From: Krasilnikovia cinnamomea
GTDB taxonomy: Bacteria; Actinomycetota; Actinomycetes; Mycobacteriales; Micromonosporaceae
DNA: 64,000 bases
Direction: 5' to 3'
Assembly: GCF_004217545.1 (NCBI RefSeq)
Contig: NZ_SHKY01000001.1
Span: forward strand, 4,030,001 to 4,094,000
Both the position numbers and the translations under genes were made by a program. This document shows positions 44,351 through 53,585 of the stretch, piece by piece. Position 1 is the first letter of the stretch, and every line of letters begins with the position of its first letter. The notes beneath the pieces are model-generated. The model had not been told where the DNA came from. It saw only the letters and a list, made by a program, of their open reading frames with translations, and ran no database searches.

Positions 44351-45169
44351 ATGACGCCCGAGGAGGTCGGCGAGCGCCTGGTCGCGCTGCTGACGGACGA
44401 GCAGCACGCCGTGGCCGGTCCGGTCATCGCCAGCGTCTCCGGCGGCGGGCCCCGGCACGAGCGGGCCGTGGTGGACGTACCCGTGGCCCGGTGGTGGGCC
44501 GCGGTCTCCATCGCCCGGGACCCGGCCGCGCTGGGCTGCGACTTCTTCGACTGGCTGTCGGCGGTCGACGAGCTGGCCGACGGCTTCCGGGTGGTGGCCC
44601 ACCTGTGGTCCAGCAAGCGCCGGCACGGGCTGCTGCTGCGTACGCTGGTGCCGCGCGACGAGCCGGTGATCGAGTCGGTGGTGGACCTGTTCCCCGGCGC
44701 CACGTGGCACGAGCGGGAGACGTACGAGATGTTCGGCATCACGTTCGCCCGTCATCCGGATCTGCGGCCGCTGCTGCTGCCGCCCGGCTTCGAGGGGCAT
44801 CCGCTGCGCAAGGAGTTCGTGCTGGCGTCCCGGGTGGCGAAGGCCTGGCCGGGCGCCAAGGAGCCCGGGGAGTCGGAGTCCGGCTCGGCCAAGCGCGCCC
44901 CGATGCGCCCGCCCGGCGTCCCCGACCCGAACGAGTGGGGGCCACTCAAGGGCAAGGTGCCGCCACCGGAAGCCCCGCCGCGACGCGCCGCCGGTGACCG
45001 CCCGGCCCGTCCTGCGGCCGGCGAGCGCCCGGCCCGTCCTGCGGCTGGCGAGCGCCCGGCCCGTCCTGCGGCCGGCGAGCGCCCGGCCCGTCCGGCCGCC
45101 GCCGAGGCGTCGCCCGAGCCGGAGGCACCGACAAAGGCGGAAGAGCCGCCGACCGAGGGGACCGACTGA
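44351..45169 (+). CDS. nuoC: NADH-quinone oxidoreductase subunit C-like protein with repeat tail
   Basis: 272 aa. The NuoC (30 kDa) core (about 1-165) has the hallmark WHERETYEMFGITFARHPDL and EGHPLRKEF stretch (outlined). About 100 extra C-terminal residues are Pro/Arg/Glu-rich and include four copies of GERPARPAA (about residues 214-249). NuoC normally pairs with NuoD, which is absent here. ATG with its own -10; the stop shares one base with the nuoH start (TGATG). Confidence 0.92.
   Translation: MTPEEVGERLVALLTDEQHAVAGPVIASVSGGGPRHERAVVDVPVARWWAAVSIARDPAALGCDFFDWLSAVDELADGFRVVAHLWSSKRRHGLLLRTLVPRDEPVIESVVDLFPGATWHERETYEMFGITFARHPDLRPLLLPPGFEGHPLRKEFVLASRVAKAWPGAKEPGESESGSAKRAPMRPPGVPDPNEWGPLKGKVPPPEAPPRRAAGDRPARPAAGERPARPAAGERPARPAAGERPARPAAAEASPEPEAPTKAEEPPTEGTD
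44990..45097 (+). repeat. 27-bp tandem repeat x4 in the nuoC tail
   Basis: Four near-identical 27-bp units (44990-45016, 45017-45043, 45044-45070, 45071-45097) encoding A-G-(E/D)RPARPA. A coding minisatellite prone to copy-number change. Confidence 0.9.
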
Positions 45170-46128
45170 TGCCGCTCTGGCTCGACCTGACCGTCCGCGT
45201 CGTCGCGGTGGTCGGCGGCTTCCTCACCCTCCCGCTGGTCGTGGGCCAGGCCGAGCACAAGGTCATGGCGCACATGCAGGGCCGCCTCGGCCCGATGTAC
45301 GCGGGCGCCTTCCACGGCTGGGCGCAGCTCATCGCCGACGGCGTGAAGTTCGTGCAGAAGGAGGACATCGCGCCGCGCGCCGCCGACCGGCGGGTGTTCC
45401 AGCTGGCGCCGATCGTCGCGCTCTTCCCGTACCTGTTGGTCCTGCTGGCGATCCCGCTCGGGCCCGGCGGCCTGGTCGCCCAGGCCATGGACATCGGCCT
45501 GTTCTTCGTTTTGGCCGTGCTCGGCGTCGGCGTGGTGGCCGTGCTGATGTCGGCGTGGGCGTCGGCGAACAAGTACAGCCTGCTCGGCGGCCTGCGCGGT
45601 GCCGCCCAGCTGCTCGGCTACGAGCTGCCGCTGGTGCTGGCCGCGGCCAGCGTCGCGATGGCCGCGGGCACCCTGAGCCTGCCCGGGATCGTCGCGGCGT
45701 GGCAGCCGTGGTGGCTGGTGTGGCAGTTCCCGGCCGCGGCGGTGTTCTTCGTCGCGGGCCTGGCCGAGATCCGGCGGCCTCCCTTCGATATGCCGATCGC
45801 CGACTCGGAGCTGGTCTTCGGTTACCTGACCGAGTACACCGGCCTGCGGTTCGCGTTCTTCCTGCTGGCCGAGTACGTCGGCATCGTCGTCATCGCGGCC
45901 CTGACCACGGTGCTGTTCCTCGGCGGCTGGCACGGCCCGTGGGCCGAGCAGCTCGGCTGGCTGTGGACGCTGGTCAAGGTGTTCGCGGTGTCGTTCGTCA
46001 TCATCTGGCTGCGGGTGACCTACCCGCGGCTGCGCGAGGACCAGTTGCAGCGGCTGTGCTGGCTGGTCCTGGTGCCGGTCGCCCTGGCCCAGCTCGTGCT
46101 CACCGCGGCCGTCAAGGTGCTGACGTAG
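45169..46128 (+). CDS. nuoH: NADH-quinone oxidoreductase subunit H-like protein
   Basis: 319 aa, eight hydrophobic segments. NuoH landmarks are recognisable but altered: the first cytosolic loop reads GQAEHKVMAHMQGRLGPMYAGAFHGWAQLIADGVKF (outlined), without the usual GPNRVG, and RRPPFDMPIADSELV replaces the consensus RPPFDLPEAESELV, so one of the loop Glu residues is lost. NuoH forms the quinone chamber and the first proton path. TGATG coupling to nuoC. The downstream gene is antisense, so nuoI is not co-transcribed in a simple way. Confidence 0.92.
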   Translation: MPLWLDLTVRVVAVVGGFLTLPLVVGQAEHKVMAHMQGRLGPMYAGAFHGWAQLIADGVKFVQKEDIAPRAADRRVFQLAPIVALFPYLLVLLAIPLGPGGLVAQAMDIGLFFVLAVLGVGVVAVLMSAWASANKYSLLGGLRGAAQLLGYELPLVLAAASVAMAAGTLSLPGIVAAWQPWWLVWQFPAAAVFFVAGLAEIRRPPFDMPIADSELVFGYLTEYTGLRFAFFLLAEYVGIVVIAALTTVLFLGGWHGPWAEQLGWLWTLVKVFAVSFVIIWLRVTYPRLREDQLQRLCWLVLVPVALAQLVLTAAVKVLT

Positions 46129-46178
46129 GCACCGGCTCGCCGGTCTCGCGCAGCGCGTTGGGCAGGAAGTCCGGCACG

Positions 46179-46219
46179 CCAGATCTTGAAGCCTTCAGGC
46201 GCGAAGCTAACCCGAACTC
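46179..46219 (+). repeat. Copy of the dispersed AGATCTTGAAG element
   Basis: AGATCTTGAAGCCTTC at 46181-46196 followed by GCTAACCCGAACTC; matches the element at 36511-36551 over about 40 positions. Lies between nuoH and the antisense Uma2 gene. Confidence 0.6.
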
Positions 46220-46242
46220 AGCAACGTCGGCGGTCTAGCTGG

Positions 46243-46812
46243 TCAGAGATGGCGTGGAGTGAGGGTGTTGACCGGAATCTTGACCGCCCAGGGCTCGGGC
46301 ACATCGATGACGTCGCTGAACGTGCCGAACGGCTGGTACACCTCGTGCTCCGGGTCGATCTTGGATGCGTGCACCGTGATGCCGCCAGCCGTCTCTATCC
46401 GCCAGAAGAAGGGGATTCCGGCGGCGGCGTACAGGGCCGGTTTCGTGATCCGGTCCATGCTCTGCGAGGTCGGCGACACGATCTCGACCGCCAGCACGAC
46501 CTCGTGCGGCGCGTAGTGCCCGGCCCGACGCCGGGCGGCCTCGTCAGTCGCCACAAGCACGTCCGGAATGAAGGACCGGCGGTTGCTGATCCGCACCTCG
46601 ACGCCCTGGGTCACCTGCAGGTCAGGCGGGCAGGTCTGTTCCAGTGCAACGCCGAGTCGCATGGCAATGATCTGGTGCACGTCCGTGGGGGAGGGGGACA
46701 CGAGAAGCACTCCATCGAGCAACTCGCGGCGCCGGCCGTCTTCGGGCATGGCTTCGAGGTGATCGGTGGTCCAGCCCCCGGCTGGCGGACGGCTGCCCAG
46801 TGCACCAGTCAT
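46243..46812 (-). CDS. Uma2-family (DUF820) PD-(D/E)xK endonuclease-like protein
   Basis: 189 aa. Uma2 pattern: [16 protein letters not shown] near the start, [10 protein letters not shown] (catalytic Asp), [17 protein letters not shown] (Glu and following), and [17 protein letters not shown], with the conserved Lys and Tyr. GGAGG Shine-Dalgarno before the ATG. The family is abundant in actinobacteria and cyanobacteria, with unknown biology; some relatives act in restriction-like roles. Antisense and inside the nuo cluster, flanked by the repeat element, so likely inserted. Confidence 0.88.
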   Translation of the reverse strand: MTGALGSRPPAGGWTTDHLEAMPEDGRRRELLDGVLLVSPSPTDVHQIIAMRLGVALEQTCPPDLQVTQGVEVRISNRRSFIPDVLVATDEAARRRAGHYAPHEVVLAVEIVSPTSQSMDRITKPALYAAAGIPFFWRIETAGGITVHASKIDPEHEVYQPFGTFSDVIDVPEPWAVKIPVNTLTPRHL

Positions 46813-46916
46813 GGGGCCTCCATGGAGGGGGTCACGCGCCTGCGGCTCACCGTATCGGAAGATCGCGGTGGGGGTGTGCTCGCGTCGCGCCCAGCGACCG
46901 GGCAGGATATGCGTTT

Positions 46917-47540
46917 GTGACTGACGACTCCGACCGGGGCACGCCGGGCAAGGGCCTGCTCAACGGGCTCGCCGTCACCCTCAAGACGATGACGCGGCGT
47001 AGCACGACGCAGCAGTACCCCGACGTCGAGCCAGACCTGCCGCCCCGCTCCCGCGGCGTGATCGCCCTGCTCGAGGAGAACTGCACGGTCTGCATGCTGT
47101 GCGCCCGCGAGTGCCCGGACTGGTGCATCTACATCGACTCGCACAAGGAGGAGGTCGTCGTCCCCGGCGCGGCCCGCCCCCGGCAGCGCAACGTGCTCGA
47201 CCGATTCGACATCGACTTCTCCCTCTGCATGTACTGCGGGATCTGCATCGAGGCGTGCCCGTTCGACGCGCTGTACTGGACCCCCGAGTTCGAGTACTCC
47301 GAGTTCGAGCTGCGCGACCTGCTGCACGACAAGGAACGCCTCGGCGACTGGATGCAGACCGTGCCGCCGCCGCCCGCGCACGACCCGCTCGGCGAGCCGT
47401 CGAAGGAGGAGGCCACCGCGGCGCGCAAGGCCGCGGGCCCGGGCGCGGCCACACCGGCCAAGACCGCCAGACCGGCAACGGTACGGCCCACCCCCGGCCC
47501 GGGTCCGGAGCCGGGCTCGAGTCAGGAGCCCGGGACGTGA
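46917..47540 (+). CDS. nuoI: NADH-quinone oxidoreductase subunit I-like ferredoxin protein
   Basis: 207 aa. Two complete 4Fe-4S motifs: [12 protein letters not shown] (about residues 59-70) and [12 protein letters not shown] (about 104-115). N-terminal helix and a Pro/Ala/Gly-rich C-terminal tail of about 60 residues, similar in style to the NuoC and NuoK tails. Carries clusters N6a/N6b between the missing peripheral arm and NuoB. GTG start chosen because GGATAT lies six bases upstream; the stop overlaps nuoJ by four bases. Confidence 0.93.
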   Translation: MTDDSDRGTPGKGLLNGLAVTLKTMTRRSTTQQYPDVEPDLPPRSRGVIALLEENCTVCMLCARECPDWCIYIDSHKEEVVVPGAARPRQRNVLDRFDIDFSLCMYCGICIEACPFDALYWTPEFEYSEFELRDLLHDKERLGDWMQTVPPPPAHDPLGEPSKEEATAARKAAGPGAATPAKTARPATVRPTPGPGPEPGSSQEPGT

Positions 47541-48061
47541 CGGTCGCCGACGTGCTTCTGCTCGCGCTCGGAATCATCGCGGTCGGCTCGGGCGCCCTCG
47601 TCGTGACCAGCGACCACCTGGTCCGCTCCGGTCTCCACCTGGTCGTCAGCCTGGGTGCACTCGCCGGGCTGTACCTGGTGCTCGGCGCCGAGCTGATCGC
47701 CTGGGTGCAGGTGCTGATCTATGTGGGCGCCGTGGTGGTCCTGCTGCTGTTCGCGGTGATGCTGACCCGCGCCCCGATCGGCCCGTCGCCGGATCTCGAC
47801 CGTCCAGCCTGGGCGGCCGCGCTGGTCGGCGGCGGTGTCGGGCTGGGACTGGCCGCCCTGTTCGCGGACGCGTACCGGTGGATCCACTTCCCGATGCCCG
47901 AGACGGGTACCGCGGCCCGGATGGGGGAGCAGATCTTCGGTGGCTGGGTGCTGCCGTTCGAGGTGCTGTCGATCCTGCTGCTGGCCGCGCTGGTCGGCGC
48001 GATCGTGCTGTCCCGGCCGGATCTCGGCGCCCGGCACGACGACCCGGCGGAGACGCACTGA
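47537..48061 (+). CDS. nuoJ: NADH-quinone oxidoreductase subunit J-like protein
   Basis: 174 aa, five hydrophobic segments. The [19 protein letters not shown] stretch (about residues 60-78, outlined) is the conserved TM3 of NuoJ with its pi-bulge region. Overlaps nuoI (GTGA) and nuoK (TGATG), so co-translated. Confidence 0.92.
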   Translation: MTVADVLLLALGIIAVGSGALVVTSDHLVRSGLHLVVSLGALAGLYLVLGAELIAWVQVLIYVGAVVVLLLFAVMLTRAPIGPSPDLDRPAWAAALVGGGVGLGLAALFADAYRWIHFPMPETGTAARMGEQIFGGWVLPFEVLSILLLAALVGAIVLSRPDLGARHDDPAETH

Positions 48062-48537
48062 TGCACGCGGTCATCCCGATGGTCACGGCGGGCCTGCTGT
48101 TCGGGCTCGGCGTCTACGGCGTGCTGCGGCGCCGCAACGCGATCCTCGTCCTCATGGCCGTCGAGCTCATGCTGAACGCGGTCAACCTGGTCTTCGTGAC
48201 CGCCGACGCCACGATCCGCTCCACGCTCGACACCGGCGCGCAGCACGCCGGCGCGGTGTTCACCCTGTTCGTGATCGTGCTGGCGGCGGCGGAGATCGGC
48301 GTGGGCCTCGCCATCGTGTTGCAGTTCTACCGGCTTCGGGCGAGCGTCGCCGTCGACGCGGTCGAGCTGGACCCGGCCGCTGACCCGACCGCTGCGGAGA
48401 CGACCGCCGGGGAGGAGACACCAGCCGGAGTGGCCGCCGGAACGACGGCTACCGCGACAACGGCGACGGCTTCCGGGACGACGGCGGCTGACGCCGGGCC
48501 GGACGCGGCGGCGGGGACGGAGAACGTGTCCGGGTGA
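48061..48537 (+). CDS. nuoK: NADH-quinone oxidoreductase subunit K-like protein with low-complexity tail
   Basis: 158 aa; the core (about 1-100) has three TM helices with the conserved membrane Glu in AVELMLNAVNL and AAAEIGVGLAI. The last 55 residues are Ala/Thr/Gly/Pro-rich, absent from normal NuoK (about 100 aa). Overlaps nuoJ by one base and nuoL by four. Confidence 0.92.
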   Translation: MHAVIPMVTAGLLFGLGVYGVLRRRNAILVLMAVELMLNAVNLVFVTADATIRSTLDTGAQHAGAVFTLFVIVLAAAEIGVGLAIVLQFYRLRASVAVDAVELDPAADPTAAETTAGEETPAGVAAGTTATATTATASGTTAADAGPDAAAGTENVSG

Positions 48538-50441
48538 ACATCGACGCCCTCGTGCCGGCGCTGCCCGGCGTACCCCTGCTGCTCGGCCTCGTGGGCCTCG
48601 TCCTGCCGCCCGGCGACGGCGGCCGCACCCGCCGCCGGCTGTCCGCCACCCTCGGCGTGCTGGGGGCCGCGGCCGCGCTGGCGGTCACCGTGCTGTTGCT
48701 GGCCCGCATCGACGGCCCGGTCGAGTCCGGGGTGCGCTGGATCGAACTGGGCGACCTGCCGGTCACCCTGACGTTCGCGGTCAGCCCCGCCGCGCTGTAC
48801 GTCGCGCTGGCGGTCGCCGTCGTGGCGCTCGCCGTCCAGGTGTACTCGGTCTCCTACCTGCACGACGACCCCCGCTATGCGCCCTACGCCGCCCAGGTCA
48901 GCCTGTTCACGGGCGCGATGCTGCTGGTGGTGGTCGCCGGCGACCTGATCCCGCTGCTCGTCGGCTGGGAGGTGATGGGCGCCTGCTCGTACCTGCTGAT
49001 CGGCCACGACCGGCGGCTGCCCGAGGCGCCGGGCGCGGCGGTGAAGGCGTTCCTGGTGACCCGGGTCGGCGATGTCGGCTTCCTGCTGGGCGTCGCGGTC
49101 CTGGGGGTCGGCGCGGGCACCTTCCGGATCGCGGACGTGCTGGCCCACGACTATCCGCCGGGGACGCTGACGGCCGCGCTGCTGCTGATCCTGGCCGGGG
49201 TCGCGGGCAAGAGCGCCCAGTTCCCGCTGCACACCTGGCTGCCGGACGCGATGGCCGGCCCGACCCCGATCTCCGCCCTCATCCACGCCGCCACCATGGT
49301 CGCCGCCGGGGTGTACGTCGTGGTCCGGCTGTTCCCGCTGTTCGAGGCTTCCCCGGCGGCGCTGGCCGTGCTCGGGGTGATGGCCGCGGTCACGCTGCTG
49401 CTGGGCGCGTTGTGCGCCACCGCGCAGGAGGACATCAAGCGGGTGCTGGCCTGGTCGACGGTGTCGCAGATCGGGTACATGACCGGGGCGCTGGCGGTCG
49501 GCTCGCCACCGGCGGCGCTGTTCCACCTGCTCACCCACGCCGCGTTCAAGGCGCTGCTGTTCCTCGGCGCGGGCGCGGTCATCCACGCGGTCGGCACGAA
49601 CGCGTTGTCCCGTATGGGCGGGCTGCGCACCCGGATGCCCGCCACCTTCTGGTCCATGGCGATCGGGCTGGGCGCGCTGGCGGGGCTGCCGCCGCTGTCC
49701 GGCTTCTGGTCCAAGGAGACCGTCCTGACCGCCGCGGAGCACGCCGCCGACGGTGGCGGCCCCGCACCCGCCTGGGTCGGCTGGACGGTGTGGCTGGCGG
49801 CGCTGACCGGGGTCGCCGTCACCGCCTGGTACGCCACCCGCCTGCTGCTGCGCACGTTCTTCGGCGCCGCCCGGGCCCGCGACGACGACTGGCAGGTCGG
49901 CTTCGACGACGCCCGCTACGACCGCGACTTCGCCGCGCCGCACGACCCGCCCGCCCTGATGCGCTGGCCGGTCCTGCTGCTGGCCGTGCCCGCGGCGCTG
50001 CTGGGTCTCGCCGTCTACCTGCCCGGGTTCCGCGCCGCTCTGGGGCTCGACCGGCCCCACTTCGGCGCGACCGTCGCCCTGCCGCTGGCGCTGCTGGTCC
50101 TCGGTGCGGGCGCCGCCTGGTGGCGCTGGCGGGCCGTACCGGGCGCCGACCCGGCCGACGCGCTGGGCCGGGTGCGCCCGCTGTTCGCGAACGGCTTCTT
50201 CCTCGACTCGGTCCAGGACCGCCTGGTGGCCCGTCCCGTCCGGGCGGTCGCCGGGGGCCTGCGCCGCTTCGACGAACGGGTAGTCGACGGGGCCGTCGAG
50301 GGCACCGGGACCGCCGCGACCCGGCTCGGTGCGGCGCTGGCCGCCGTGCACCGGGCCGCCCTGCCCCGCGCCGCGGTGGCGGTGCTCACCGGCGCGCTGC
50401 TGCTCGGGGTGGCCGCCGCGATCTACGGAGCCGCGTCGTGA
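48534..50441 (+). CDS. nuoL: NADH-quinone oxidoreductase subunit L-like antiporter protein
   Basis: 635 aa, about 15-16 TM helices with Mrp-type antiporter core. VGWEVMGACSYLLIG carries the TM5 Glu, FPLHTWLPDAMAGPTPISALIHAATMV (outlined) the TM7 Lys region, and a later KRVLAWSTVSQIGYM the TM8 Lys. Catalyses one of the proton translocation steps. GTG start overlapping nuoK by four bases; stop overlaps nuoM by four. Confidence 0.94.
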   Translation: MNIDALVPALPGVPLLLGLVGLVLPPGDGGRTRRRLSATLGVLGAAAALAVTVLLLARIDGPVESGVRWIELGDLPVTLTFAVSPAALYVALAVAVVALAVQVYSVSYLHDDPRYAPYAAQVSLFTGAMLLVVVAGDLIPLLVGWEVMGACSYLLIGHDRRLPEAPGAAVKAFLVTRVGDVGFLLGVAVLGVGAGTFRIADVLAHDYPPGTLTAALLLILAGVAGKSAQFPLHTWLPDAMAGPTPISALIHAATMVAAGVYVVVRLFPLFEASPAALAVLGVMAAVTLLLGALCATAQEDIKRVLAWSTVSQIGYMTGALAVGSPPAALFHLLTHAAFKALLFLGAGAVIHAVGTNALSRMGGLRTRMPATFWSMAIGLGALAGLPPLSGFWSKETVLTAAEHAADGGGPAPAWVGWTVWLAALTGVAVTAWYATRLLLRTFFGAARARDDDWQVGFDDARYDRDFAAPHDPPALMRWPVLLLAVPAALLGLAVYLPGFRAALGLDRPHFGATVALPLALLVLGAGAAWWRWRAVPGADPADALGRVRPLFANGFFLDSVQDRLVARPVRAVAGGLRRFDERVVDGAVEGTGTAATRLGAALAAVHRAALPRAAVAVLTGALLLGVAAAIYGAAS

Positions 50442-51982
50442 TCCCGCCCGAGGTGTCGCCCGTCATTCAGGCGCTGCTGCTCGCCCTGGTCATCGTCCCG
50501 GCGCTGGGCGCGGTCGTCGTCGCGCTGCTGCCCGCCGGTCGCGACCGGGCGGGGCGCCTCGTCGCGACCGGGTTCGCCGCGCTGACGTTCGTGGTGGCGC
50601 TGCTGCTGGCCCGGCCGTCGGTGTACGGCGGTGGTCGGCTGGAGACCACAGCGGACGGCCGGTTGCTGTTCCTGCCCGCGGTCGAGGTGCACACCTCCTG
50701 GGTGCCCGCCTTGCACCTCGACCTGCACCTGGGACTGGACGGCGTCTCCTACCCGCTGGTGCTGCTCACCACGCTGCTGACGTTGTTGTGCTGCGCGTAC
50801 ACGGTGTGGTGGGCGCCGGACGGCGGCTCGGGCCGTACCCTCGTCGCGCTGCTGCTGGTCCTCGAGGTCGGCATCGTCGGCACCTTCCTCGCCCTGAACG
50901 TGGTGCTGTTCTTCGTCTTCTTCGAGGTCGTCCTGCTGCCGATGTACGCGGTGATCGCGGGCTGGGGCGGCCCGGGGCGGCGCGCGGCGGCCCGCAAGTT
51001 CGTGCTGTACACGCTGTTCGGCTCGGTGCTGTTGCTGCTCGGCGTCTTCACCGTCGTCACCGCGGCCGGTACCGGCGACCTGACCGTGCTGGCGGGCGGC
51101 GCGGGCCTGTCCCGCACCACGCAGTACGTCGCGTTCACGCTGTTCGCGGTGGCGTTCGCGGTGAAGGCCCCGCTGTGGCCGCTGCACACCTGGCTGCCGG
51201 ACGCGCACACCGAGGCGCCCACGGTCGGCAGCGTGGTCCTCGCCGGTGTGCTGCTGAAGATGGGCACGTACGGCCTGATCCGCATCGGGCTGGGGGTGAC
51301 GCCGCTGGGTGCGGTGTGGGCCAGCGGAGTCCTGGGGATCCTGGCGGTCGCCGCGATCGTGGTGGGTTCGCTGGTCTGTCTGCGGCAGACGGAGCTCAAG
51401 CGGCTCATCGCCTACTCCAGCGTCGGGCACATGGGTTTCGTGCTGCTGGGCATCGCCACCGTGACGATCACCGGGGTGCAGGCGGCCCTGATCGGCAACG
51501 TGGCGCACGGCATCATCACCGGCCTGCTGTTCTTCCTCGCCGGGGCGATCAAGGACCGGGCGCACACCGGCGACCTGGCCGAGTTGGGCGGGTTGCGGGA
51601 AACCGCGCCGCGCCTGGCCGGGTTGCTCGGCTTCGCGGCGATCGCGTCGCTCGGCCTGCCCGGGCTGGCGGGGTTCTGGGGGGAGGCGTTCGCGGTCGTC
51701 GCCGCGGTGCAGCGCGGCGGGCCGCTGTGGGTCACCCTGGCCGTGGTCGCCGCGATCGGTGGCGCGCTGACCGCCGCGTACTTCCTGAGGCTGTTGCGCC
51801 GGGTCACCCACGGACCGGCCACGCCGCTGGTCGCGGAACTGCCACGGCCGGTCCCGGCCGGGTACGAGTGGGCGGCGTGGGCGCCGCTGGTGCTGCTGGC
51901 GCTGTTGGTCGGCCTGATGCCCGCGCTGGTGCTGGCGGGTACCGGCGCCCCGGTGGAGATCCTGACGGGAGGGGCGTGGTGA
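50438..51982 (+). CDS. nuoM: NADH-quinone oxidoreductase subunit M-like antiporter protein
   Basis: 514 aa, about 14 TM helices. FFVFFEVVLLPMY holds the conserved Glu; APLWPLHTWLPDAHTEAPTVGSVVLA (outlined) and KRLIAYSSVGHMGFV hold the conserved Lys residues. Proton-translocating subunit. GTG overlapping the nuoL stop by four bases; overlaps nuoN by four. Confidence 0.94.
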   Translation: MIPPEVSPVIQALLLALVIVPALGAVVVALLPAGRDRAGRLVATGFAALTFVVALLLARPSVYGGGRLETTADGRLLFLPAVEVHTSWVPALHLDLHLGLDGVSYPLVLLTTLLTLLCCAYTVWWAPDGGSGRTLVALLLVLEVGIVGTFLALNVVLFFVFFEVVLLPMYAVIAGWGGPGRRAAARKFVLYTLFGSVLLLLGVFTVVTAAGTGDLTVLAGGAGLSRTTQYVAFTLFAVAFAVKAPLWPLHTWLPDAHTEAPTVGSVVLAGVLLKMGTYGLIRIGLGVTPLGAVWASGVLGILAVAAIVVGSLVCLRQTELKRLIAYSSVGHMGFVLLGIATVTITGVQAALIGNVAHGIITGLLFFLAGAIKDRAHTGDLAELGGLRETAPRLAGLLGFAAIASLGLPGLAGFWGEAFAVVAAVQRGGPLWVTLAVVAAIGGALTAAYFLRLLRRVTHGPATPLVAELPRPVPAGYEWAAWAPLVLLALLVGLMPALVLAGTGAPVEILTGGAW

Positions 51983-53460
51983 CCCAGTCCGTCGACCACT
52001 TCGCCTTGCTGCCGCTGTACGCCGCGGCCGGTACCGCCCTGCTGATCCTGCTGGCCGAGGTGACCGCCGGTCGCCGGGCCGTCGTCCTGGGTGCCGCGTT
52101 GCTCGGCGCCGCGGCCACCGCGGTTTGCGCCGGTGTGGTCGCCGGCCAGGGCGAGCGGTCGACGTTCTGCCTCGGCCCGGACTGTTCCTGGGTGGCCACC
52201 CCGCTGGCGGGGCTCGCCGCGGTGGTGTTCGCAGGGCTGACCGCCGGGGTGCTCGCGTTGTCCGTTCCCACGCTGCGGCTGGGTGCCGCGCCCGCGGGCG
52301 AGTTCTGCTTCCTGCTGGCCTGCTCGATGACCGGCGGGGTGACGGTCGCGTACGCGGGCGACCTGATCACCCTGATCGTCGGGCTGGAAACCCTCACCCT
52401 CCCGCTGTACGTGCTGGTCGGCCTGCGCCGCTTCGCCCCGCGCGAGCGGGTCACCACCGCGGGCGCCTCCGCGGCGGTCACGTTCTTCCTGATCAGCGTC
52501 GTCTCGACGGCGCTCGCCCTGCTCGGCGCCGCCCTGCTGTACGCCGCCACGGGTGCCCTGCACCTGTCCAGCCTGGGCGGCGACGCGGCGGCGCGGGCCC
52601 TCGCCGAGCTGGGCCTGAGCGTGCAGGACCTGGGTGGGCAGGGCGTCGGCGCGCCGGCCACCCTGGCGACGGTCGGTGCCGCGCTGCTGGTGGTGGGCTT
52701 CGGCTTCAAGGTCGCCGCGGTGCCGCTGCACGCCTGGGCGCCCGCCACGTACGACGGTGCGCCCGTGCCCGTTGCCGCGTACCTGTCGACCGCCTCCAAG
52801 CTGGGCGGTGTGGTCGCGCTGGCCGCGGTCGTGCCGCAGCTGGACACCGGCTGGCTGGTGGCGGTGCTGGCGGTGCTGACCATGACGGTGGGCAACCTGG
52901 TCGCGTTGCGGCAGACCCGGATGGTGCGGCTGCTGGCGTGGTCGTCGATCGCGCAGGCGGGCTACATCCTGGCCCCGCTGGCGGCGGGCGGTGCGGGGGT
53001 GCAGGCCGCCCTCGCGTACGCGGTCTTCTTCGTGGTGCTGGAGTTCGTCGCGTTCGGGGCGCTGGTCGCGTTGCGGCGTCCGGCCGCGGACGGCGGGGAG
53101 ATCGCCGACTACCGGGGCGCCGGTCGCCGGGCGCCGTGGCGGGGCGCCGCGCTGGTGCTGGCGTTCGCCGGGCTGGCGGGTCTGCCGCCCGGGCTGGCGG
53201 GCCTGTTCGCCAAGGTGACCATCGTGGACGTACTGATCGACACCGGCTGGGCGTGGCTGGCCGGGGTGGTGGCCCTCAACGCGGTGATCGCGCTGGCGTA
53301 CTACGTGCGCGCCGCCGCCGTCCTGTACGCCCCCGAGTCCCCGGCCGGTGTGCGTTCCCGGGTGGCCCCGTCGGTCGCGGCGGCGGTGGCCCTGGGTGCG
53401 GCGGTGGCCGTACTCGTGGGCCTGGCCCCTCAGTTGATCTTCAACGCGCTGAGCCCGTGA
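51979..53460 (+). CDS. nuoN: NADH-quinone oxidoreductase subunit N-like antiporter protein
   Basis: 493 aa, about 14 TM helices. LIVGLETLTLPLYVLVG carries the conserved Glu, FGFKVAAVPLHAWAPATYDGAP the Lys region and RMVRLLAWSSIAQAGYIL the TM8 Lys. Final gene of the cluster. It is more diverged than NuoL/NuoM here and ends 125 bases before htpX. Confidence 0.93.
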   Translation: MTQSVDHFALLPLYAAAGTALLILLAEVTAGRRAVVLGAALLGAAATAVCAGVVAGQGERSTFCLGPDCSWVATPLAGLAAVVFAGLTAGVLALSVPTLRLGAAPAGEFCFLLACSMTGGVTVAYAGDLITLIVGLETLTLPLYVLVGLRRFAPRERVTTAGASAAVTFFLISVVSTALALLGAALLYAATGALHLSSLGGDAAARALAELGLSVQDLGGQGVGAPATLATVGAALLVVGFGFKVAAVPLHAWAPATYDGAPVPVAAYLSTASKLGGVVALAAVVPQLDTGWLVAVLAVLTMTVGNLVALRQTRMVRLLAWSSIAQAGYILAPLAAGGAGVQAALAYAVFFVVLEFVAFGALVALRRPAADGGEIADYRGAGRRAPWRGAALVLAFAGLAGLPPGLAGLFAKVTIVDVLIDTGWAWLAGVVALNAVIALAYYVRAAAVLYAPESPAGVRSRVAPSVAAAVALGAAVAVLVGLAPQLIFNALSP

Positions 53461-53585
53461 CGTGGCGTGCGCCACGCCCAAGCGTCGCGTACAGCGAACT
53501 CACAGTCACTTACGGATGAATTCCCGGCGGCGTCATGTTGCCTGGGATGCGGGCCAAACCCGGCTCGCGTGCTGAAGGAGTGATC

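Noticed and set aside
44990..45097. Regular 27-bp direct repeats as a CRISPR array
   Set aside because: Units are contiguous without spacers, and encode an in-frame peptide repeat in NuoC.
51412..53481. Long minus-strand frame across nuoM and nuoN
   Set aside because: Shadow of real membrane-protein genes; Gln/Gly/Arg-rich.
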